The translations under genes and the position numbers were made by a program. 21,027 bases of DNA from Jaenimonas drosophilae (Eukaryota > Euglenozoa > Kinetoplastea > Trypanosomatida > Trypanosomatidae), in the NCBI GenBank assembly GCA_030849065.1, contig JASAON010001400.1, forward strand, positions 1-21,027, given 5' to 3'. This document shows positions 15,767 through 21,027 of this stretch, piece after piece. Numbering within the stretch: position 1 is the stretch's first letter; each line of letters starts with the position of its first letter. The notes beneath the pieces were generated by a model. That model had not been told where the DNA came from, ran no database searches, and worked only from the letters and a program-made list of their open reading frames with translations.

Positions 15767-17026
15767 ATGACAAAAGGAACTCAGCTCATTCTCGCGGTGT
15801 GTGCCCTCTCAGCCATCTTTCTTGCCGCTTCCTTCACCACAATAGGCTCATACACTAGCAATGTGGACAACTCTGTGAACGTGGGTGACATCTCACTTGG
15901 AGATGGCATACTTAGTCCACATTTTGTGAACTGCATGCACCACATGCTCTCAGCGTTTCCAAACTCAAATGAGTGCGCTATTCCTTTGCTAATAACTACT
16001 GTAGAGAACAACTTTTCTCATTTTGAGCATTTTATTTGCTCTGTTAATTGTGGTGTTAGACATCTTTATGTAACTGCTCATCGACCAAACAAACAGGTTC
16101 AGCAGTTTGTGCAATCTCTGGATCGTGAATTCAACGACAGAGATCGAGTCACTGTAGACGTAATCAGTGGGAATGAACCTATATCGATGGGGATTAACAG
16201 AGGACTTCGATGGGCTCTTAAGAAGAAGCATATTCTTTGGGCGCTCCTCAGCGTTTCCGCAAGTGTGATCAATCCGTCGGTGCTCCGGCAAGCAAGTAAA
16301 CAGATGGCGTATATTTCGCAGAACGAAACCACGCTTCTGAGAGATCTCCACGAACAGTCTAGCCTGGAATACTCCCGTGCTTACACGAAGTTGAAACAGA
16401 TCAAACGGTCATTAGCTGTAGAAGCAATCCCAACAGTTTTACTTCGCTCTGGGTTTCCTCATGTGCATCCTGATGTTCAAACCTCGCCGCTGTTAACACA
16501 GTACATCCGTTCCAACCATTGTCGCGTCTCGAACAACGATACAACAATGAACTTCTTTCAGCAACGAGTATGTATGTTACAATTGAGTCACTTTTTTGAC
16601 GTGGCCGTCACGCGCTTAATGGTCTCGACCGTTGGGTTTATTGATGAGAACTTCCTTGATCCCCATATTGGGTTGCGTGATTGGATATATCGAATGCACA
16701 TTCTTGGATTTGATACTAGTAGTGTGGATTCGGTCTCAAGCTCCGTAGTACCTACTGCACTGAATAAGCAGTCAACTCCCATTCCACCTGCTTGCTCATG
16801 TGCATCTCGTGATTATAACTACTGCCTGGAAAAGTTCAAGTCATCACCTGAACGGCATTTCTTCGGCATACCCTGCTTCCCTCCTGACGTTTGGGTTTTT
16901 GACAGATTGCTCCGTCGCTGTCTACAGCAATCATCCAACTTGGCTGGCTTCCAAGGTGAAAACCTTTTCTCCCTGTGCCATTACAATGCTTCCCTCTTTA
17001 CAAAATATGGTGTTGCTAGTACATGA
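15767..17026 (+). CDS. Type II membrane protein resembling a GT-A glycosyltransferase with no acidic DXD
   Basis: The 419-residue product has an uncleaved signal-anchor-like segment at about 6-26 (QLILAVCALSAIFLAASF) and a long lumenal part with four N-glycosylation sequons (Asn82, Asn186, Asn257, Asn407). That fits an ER/Golgi type II enzyme. From residue 72 it follows a GT2/GT-A pattern: IPLLITTVENN, a helix, a strand VTVDVI (128-133), a helix NRGLRWALKKKH, a strand ILWALLSVSASVINPSVL (156-173), and later STVGFIDENFLDPHIGLRDW (287-306), which matches the G-F-D-E---D--R acceptor-side motif. In the metal motif, LSVSAS stands where an N-D-x or D-x-D would be. Activity is therefore uncertain, and the family assignment is inference. 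A Cys-rich C-terminal region (residues 343-404) may be disulphide bonded. Confidence 0.8.
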   Translation: MTKGTQLILAVCALSAIFLAASFTTIGSYTSNVDNSVNVGDISLGDGILSPHFVNCMHHMLSAFPNSNECAIPLLITTVENNFSHFEHFICSVNCGVRHLYVTAHRPNKQVQQFVQSLDREFNDRDRVTVDVISGNEPISMGINRGLRWALKKKHILWALLSVSASVINPSVLRQASKQMAYISQNETTLLRDLHEQSSLEYSRAYTKLKQIKRSLAVEAIPTVLLRSGFPHVHPDVQTSPLLTQYIRSNHCRVSNNDTTMNFFQQRVCMLQLSHFFDVAVTRLMVSTVGFIDENFLDPHIGLRDWIYRMHILGFDTSSVDSVSSSVVPTALNKQSTPIPPACSCASRDYNYCLEKFKSSPERHFFGIPCFPPDVWVFDRLLRRCLQQSSNLAGFQGENLFSLCHYNASLFTKYGVAST

Positions 17027-17112
17027 CGTAAGTTTCTTCGTGCTGCTGTTCTGACTGGTGGGTTCCACTTCTATGTATCGCTGTGGTATCATATACTACT
17101 TGATTGATATAG

Positions 17113-18003
17113 ATGCTTGACTTACCTCCTCTGCTTCCCATTGTTTTTTCTTGCAATATGAGAGAAGATCTCATCTCTGCTTTGAGCGGTATCGTGCAGT
17201 GTCTTCGCATGGAAGCTGCTCAGAGTGACTGTGAAATTTTTGCAGATGTAAATCCACGCAAAAGAGCCATTTCAATCAGCTCCGTGGATTCGGAGCCTAT
17301 ACAGAAGTTTCCTCGTGGAGAAGATAGCGACGATTCTCAGGATGAAGATGATGTGAAGGGTGGCAACCACTTGTCCGACCCACTTCAAGCTGAAACACTT
17401 TGTGAAGAGGAAGACAGTGTGGATCCTTTCATCCCACTAGAAAGAGTATCCGAGGGTTCTGTTGCTTCAGTTACGGCCGTCTTGACGAACCACACGTTTG
17501 TTGCTGAGTGCGATGATGACGCGCTTGTCATGGATGCTGGTACTCGCATGTGCCTTTCTGACGGAACATACGTTGGCACTATATCTTCGGTTCTGGGTCC
17601 AGTCAAGAAGGCGCTTTATGTCATCTCATGCCATCAGAAGCTGCTGTTTGCAGCACTCACCGTTGAAAGGAAAGTCGCGGAATCCACTAAACTGCATTAC
17701 GATTTGAGCAAGCAGTGCATTCTCTTTAATCCCTTTGTGCAATGTGACACTAATGCCGGAACCGACGCTAGCTATGTGAATGATGAGGAGCTTCCTAAGA
17801 ATGTCCGACCAGACTTTTCCGACGATGAGAAGGAAGAGCAGTGGAAGCGTGACAACAAAAGGAAAGGTACAACTGAGAGTATCAGTTCGTGTGACGACGC
17901 AAATGAAGTGTGCTGGGATAGTGTTCACTGTGATCTAGACGTTGACGATTCTTCTCTGGTCCCACCAAAACGTGTGCTTGCTCCATCGTGGATGACATTG
18001 TGA
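17113..18003 (+). CDS. NAF1: NAF1, H/ACA ribonucleoprotein assembly factor
   Basis: The 296-residue product contains the Gar1/Naf1 beta-barrel at about 108-190: SVASVTAVLTNHTFVAEC, then LSDGTYVGTISSVLGPVKKA. This is followed by the characteristic Naf1 tail motif AGTDASYVNDEELP (215-228) and the acidic DFSDDEKEEQ. Flanking regions are acidic or low complexity. NAF1 binds the pseudouridine synthase Cbf5/dyskerin in the nucleus and is later replaced by Gar1 during H/ACA snoRNP maturation, so it supports rRNA pseudouridylation. The start is uncertain. ATG 17113 directly follows an AG, but the best pyrimidine tract (17120-17153) lies after it, which would favour the in-frame ATG at 17158 only if the splice occurs before it, or ATG 17209 (MEAAQSDCE) if the AG at 17161-17162 is used. 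The core domain is unaffected. Confidence 0.9.
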   Translation: MLDLPPLLPIVFSCNMREDLISALSGIVQCLRMEAAQSDCEIFADVNPRKRAISISSVDSEPIQKFPRGEDSDDSQDEDDVKGGNHLSDPLQAETLCEEEDSVDPFIPLERVSEGSVASVTAVLTNHTFVAECDDDALVMDAGTRMCLSDGTYVGTISSVLGPVKKALYVISCHQKLLFAALTVERKVAESTKLHYDLSKQCILFNPFVQCDTNAGTDASYVNDEELPKNVRPDFSDDEKEEQWKRDNKRKGTTESISSCDDANEVCWDSVHCDLDVDDSSLVPPKRVLAPSWMTL

Positions 18004-18126
18004 GATGGCACCCACCCCCCCTCCCTTCCGTGTAAAGCTGTTAATTCTACGGCTGATAACTTCTTCTTGATTGCCATTCCAGTGAGGAAGGCTGTCTCTC
18101 TTGGACGCTTGTGGGATTCGCTACTA

Positions 18127-18160
18127 CGCCTTCTTCCTCCTTTGCTCTGAATGTAGATAG
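18127..18160 (+). promoter_or_regulatory. Trans-splice acceptor for the amino acid transporter
   Basis: A pyrimidine tract (CGCCTTCTTCCTCCTTTGCT, 18127-18146) is followed by AGs at 18155-18156 and 18159-18160, just before the ATG at 18162. The upstream GTG at 18111 lies before this site. Confidence 0.7.
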
Positions 18161-18161
18161 G

Positions 18162-19385
18162 ATGCACATTTTTGGTAATGATGTAGTGAACGCAGCCCTT
18201 AGTCTCTCAATCCCAACTATTGGAGCTGGTGTCCTCGCCATCCCATCAACCATTGAGGCCGGTGGAATTATTTTGGCGTGCGTTGTGAATGTTTTTGTGG
18301 CCATCATGACGGTGATATCATTGGACTACATAGTTCTCTGCGCAGATTCCCTTCATCTCCGATCATATGAGGCCATTTCACGCGAGCTTCTGGGACGATG
18401 GTTCGAGGAAGCCGTTCGATGGATTCTAATCGTGTACTTGCTAGGGATCTCATCTGGATACATTGTTGTGATCGGTGAGATTTTCACACCAATGCTCTCA
18501 GTTATCCAGATGGTATTTCCGTTCATAACAACAACACCGCAAGTGATGGTATTTTTTTGGGCCTTTGTGATGCTTCCTCTGAGCTGCGTTCCTAGTATCC
18601 TCCGTCTTCGTGCAGTGACCGCATTGGCGATATCGGCAACGTCAGTGATGTCGCTGTTCATCGTCTTCAGATACTTCTTCCCTCTCGGTGAAGCGCAAAT
18701 TCAGCCAAAAGCTGAAACCCCAATCAACTGGTTTTCATTTTCGCGTAAAGGCCTTCTTGCGCTCCCAGTAATGATGTTTTCGTTTGATTGCCAGGCGCTG
18801 ACATTTCAAGTGTATGGCAGTCTTGCAAACGGCAGTCGCTCAAAAATGCTAAAGGTTTCAACGGTTAGTGTTATCATTACAAGTGCGGTATACCTCTGTG
18901 TAGGGGTGTTTGGCTACCTGAGCCATCGTCCAGGAGTTGCCGGTAATATTTTGACATATTACAGTCCCTCTCATGATCACCTCTTCGCGCTGTGTGAAGT
19001 AATGTACTCCGTAACCATTTTTTCGGCCTTTGCCCTGGCTCTGTTTCCATGCCGTGACGCTGTCTTTTTGATGTTGTTCGGATATAACTCAGCTTCCCAT
19101 GAGCGCAACACAATCTCTAATCGAGACCATATCGTTGCGAGTTTTGTTCTTGCACTCCTCAGCCTGTTGGTCGCGCTCTGCGCTCCAGGGATTGTTTTCG
19201 TAATTGCGCTTCTTGGTGGAGTTTGCAGTAGCAGCATTTGCTTTACATATCCCTCATTATTTCGCCTTGCGCTGCACAATCGTGGCATACTTCCATGTTC
19301 TTGGGCGGACATGCAAATTGCGGTTGCGATGCTACTGTTTGGCATTGCAGGTGGTGTCCTCGGAACGTATGTTGCGTTTGCTTGA
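18162..19385 (+). CDS. Amino acid/auxin permease family (AAAP) transporter
   Basis: From ATG 18162 the product is 407 residues with about eleven hydrophobic segments. The first contains the AAAP/SLC38 signature: NAALSLSIPTIGAGVLAIPS followed by TIEAGG (residues 10-35). Further segments lie at about 36-60, 85-110, 125-145, 150-172, 195-215, 228-250, 265-290, 310-330, 330-350 and 380-405. The family uses secondary active transport of neutral or basic amino acids, often with proton coupling; the substrate cannot be read here. Kinetoplastids carry many AAAP paralogues, commonly in tandem arrays, but only one copy is present here. The N-terminal cytosolic tail is very short (about 8 residues) compared with the 60 or more usual in this family. 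The frame continues upstream to a GTG at 18111, but trans-splicing favours the ATG. Confidence 0.92.
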   Translation: MHIFGNDVVNAALSLSIPTIGAGVLAIPSTIEAGGIILACVVNVFVAIMTVISLDYIVLCADSLHLRSYEAISRELLGRWFEEAVRWILIVYLLGISSGYIVVIGEIFTPMLSVIQMVFPFITTTPQVMVFFWAFVMLPLSCVPSILRLRAVTALAISATSVMSLFIVFRYFFPLGEAQIQPKAETPINWFSFSRKGLLALPVMMFSFDCQALTFQVYGSLANGSRSKMLKVSTVSVIITSAVYLCVGVFGYLSHRPGVAGNILTYYSPSHDHLFALCEVMYSVTIFSAFALALFPCRDAVFLMLFGYNSASHERNTISNRDHIVASFVLALLSLLVALCAPGIVFVIALLGGVCSSSICFTYPSLFRLALHNRGILPCSWADMQIAVAMLLFGIAGGVLGTYVAFA

Positions 19386-19617
19386 TGTTGTAAAGTGTTT
19401 TGGTTTGCTTTGAAAGTTGACGGTTTGGAAGCCGTGCGTCTTCCGCGGCTCATGATAAGAAAATAACAAGTGAACAACAAGTTCAAACAAGAAATGGTAT
19501 ATTGCGATTGTTTGATCCACAAGCGACGTGCGTAAATACGTTTCACCCTATTCTCTTTCACTTCCTCTGGTCCTTTTGGGTGGTGTTTGTTTCGACCCGT
19601 TAGATATTTCCCATCTT
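19386..19617. other. Intergenic interval between transporter and uL29m genes
   Basis: 232 bases with no convincing gene. It holds the transporter 3' UTR and a long pyrimidine-rich stretch (about 19541-19593) ending with an AG at 19602-19603, the likely acceptor for the next gene, whose ATG follows after 14 bases. Confidence 0.6.
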
Positions 19618-21027
19618 ATGTTCCGCAATTCAGCCACATGGCGTAATGCGGCGGCCTTTTACGAGTTCGTGGATAGTAACTTTCTTCACAATAAACGTCC
19701 AGCAATTCCAGGTGGGGCATGGCCCTTGGAAAGTCTCCGTCAAAAGAGCCTAGCAGACTTGCAGCAGATATGGTTGATGCTTGCGAAGGAACGCAATATG
19801 TTGGGGTCGACAAAAGCACACTATCTTCGGCACCAGGAAGAGCTTGGCGCGATGCCGGCACCATCACGGCTTAAGATGATCGAGGAGTCCATGAACAACG
19901 TTAAGCGAGTTGTGAAGGAACGAGATGCCGAAGCCACTGCACAGGCCGTTGCCATTTTCAAAGACCGACTTGCAAAGGGCGTATATGCGTACCCACCAGG
20001 CCCACCAGAGCCGCCTGGAAGACATGATAAGACAAGCTGCATTAAAGTAATTCTTAGCAAGCATGTTGATACAGAGACTCTACGGGAGCTGTTTGGTCGA
20101 TTTGACAGGTTCGAAGGCCATAAAGGAATAGTCAGCATTGATCTCCAACTTCCCGAAGAGATACTCAAGCAGAAACAAGAGGCAGAGCAATTGTGGCAGC
20201 AGTACATGACAGAGCGCAGCGACACAAGAAACTACCATAAGTGGTGTGACTTTGGCCCAAGCGTATACGACCACGCTCAAGCCGAAATTGTTCCAGGTGT
20301 GGTAAGCGGAGGCATGCGGAGTTCAATTGGAAAGGAAGACTCATCCGTGAGTGATGCCGATATTGTGGTGGCGGCAACTCTTCCTGTGCCACCCCCAAAG
20401 ACTCGCCCAGACCCACCCAGCAGCCCACTGGACCGCCTAAAGTACGAAAAGAAGTCTTTCTTCAATAAGGCCGTTATTCAGCTTGGTTATTTTCCCAATA
20501 CCACCCTTCACGCTCCACGCTTTAAGAAGGAAAATGAAATTCCACGCCCTGTGCACCCCGATGAGATTGAGGGCCCGTGGGAAGCAATCATTACATACGA
20601 TTTCCCTGATGGAATCGCTTACGCTGAATCACTTGGTATTAAGCGTATACACGGAGCCGACGTGATCAGTGTTTCACAACTGGAAACTCTTCCGAAACCA
20701 AGCTCCGAGGTAAGTGCGGTGTACCAAGAGGCCGTACAGGAGGAGCAAGCTCGAGAGGAAACCTTGATGAAATGGCCTCATGTGCCCACGTGGAAGAATC
20801 AATACAACCTGTACACAAGGAAACACCTCGCTGAGATTGTGCAGTACAACTACTCCAATGTTGTGGACTACGTGGACAGAGAGGTCCTTCTAACGGGCCG
20901 CTCGGTCTGGGAATCACCCATTGATATCGATCCAACGTGTGGTGGTGCCAAATCGGTACCCGCACACGCACAGCGACCAAAACAGTGGATGACCCGTTCC
21001 ATTAGTGATGTGGGTGTGTGTGACCTT
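19618..21027 (+). CDS. Mitochondrial large-subunit ribosomal protein uL29m (MRPL47), partial
   Basis: The frame from ATG 19618 runs 470 codons to the window end without a stop, so the C-terminus is missing. Residues about 32-102 match MRP-L47/uL29m closely: GGAWPLESLRQKSLADLQQI, then WLMLAKERNMLGS, followed by SRLKMIEESMNNVKRVVKER. The protein belongs to the mitochondrial ribosome large subunit near the peptide exit tunnel. Human MRPL47 is about 250 residues, so more than 350 residues here are extension. It includes Pro-rich stretches (YPPGPPEPPG near 125-134 and PVPPPKTRPDPPSSP) and a later Trp/Tyr-rich part. Such enlarged proteins are typical of kinetoplastid mitoribosomes. The N-terminus (MFRNSATWRNAAAFYEF) has basic residues and could be a short import signal. 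The start is 14 bases after an AG preceded by a long pyrimidine tract. Confidence 0.93.
   Translation, partial: MFRNSATWRNAAAFYEFVDSNFLHNKRPAIPGGAWPLESLRQKSLADLQQIWLMLAKERNMLGSTKAHYLRHQEELGAMPAPSRLKMIEESMNNVKRVVKERDAEATAQAVAIFKDRLAKGVYAYPPGPPEPPGRHDKTSCIKVILSKHVDTETLRELFGRFDRFEGHKGIVSIDLQLPEEILKQKQEAEQLWQQYMTERSDTRNYHKWCDFGPSVYDHAQAEIVPGVVSGGMRSSIGKEDSSVSDADIVVAATLPVPPPKTRPDPPSSPLDRLKYEKKSFFNKAVIQLGYFPNTTLHAPRFKKENEIPRPVHPDEIEGPWEAIITYDFPDGIAYAESLGIKRIHGADVISVSQLETLPKPSSEVSAVYQEAVQEEQAREETLMKWPHVPTWKNQYNLYTRKHLAEIVQYNYSNVVDYVDREVLLTGRSVWESPIDIDPTCGGAKSVPAHAQRPKQWMTRSISDVGVCDL

Noticed and set aside
18111..18161. GTG start for the amino acid transporter
   Set aside because: A nuclear eukaryotic gene should use ATG, and the segment is a splice-acceptor pyrimidine tract.
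1..21027. tRNA, rRNA, CRISPR array, transposon or bacterial operon signals
   Set aside because: I found no cloverleaf-like sequence, regularly spaced repeats, terminal inverted repeats or transposase-like protein, and gene starts show trans-splicing signals rather than ribosome binding sites.

Overview
The window looks like nuclear DNA from a kinetoplastid flagellate (a trypanosomatid or bodonid; I cannot name the species). The genes have no introns and are closely spaced. They form two long same-strand clusters that diverge from a single point. Each gene is preceded by a polypyrimidine tract and an AG, as expected for spliced-leader trans-splicing. Several products have kinetoplastid-style forms, for example a strongly extended mitochondrial ribosomal protein uL29m. 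I see no tRNA, rRNA, CRISPR array or transposon.

Minus-strand cluster, in transcription order from 14619 down to 1: a small two-TM protein with a possible myristoylation start; a 637-aa coiled-coil protein; a 156-aa RIIa-fold protein of the ropporin/radial-spoke type; a 720-aa two-TM receptor-like protein ending in a degenerate class III nucleotide cyclase domain; a 340-aa leucine-rich-repeat protein; a 1631-aa protein with two LamG-like domains, an IQ motif and what looks like a dead caspase-like domain; a small basic protein; a tail-anchored cytochrome b5; and the start of a further gene cut by the window edge. The RIIa protein, and more loosely the LRR, IQ/LamG and coiled-coil proteins, suggest flagellar or cytoskeletal roles, but kinetoplastid clusters are not functional operons, so linkage says little.

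Between 14620 and 15007 lies a divergent strand-switch region. It has G/GT-rich tracts on each outgoing coding strand, an 11-G run and a 14-bp palindrome, and is the probable bidirectional RNA polymerase II start region.

Plus-strand cluster, from 15008 to 21027: a Sec20-like tail-anchored SNARE; a type II membrane protein resembling a GT-A glycosyltransferase without its acidic metal motif; the H/ACA snoRNP assembly factor NAF1; an AAAP-family amino acid transporter; and uL29m (MRPL47), which runs off the window end still open.

The theme most worth a second look is that three proteins keep the shape of an enzyme family (caspase, class III cyclase, GT-A glycosyltransferase) while the residues expected for catalysis appear to be replaced. 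These assignments come from reading motifs by eye and need profile searches and structure prediction.
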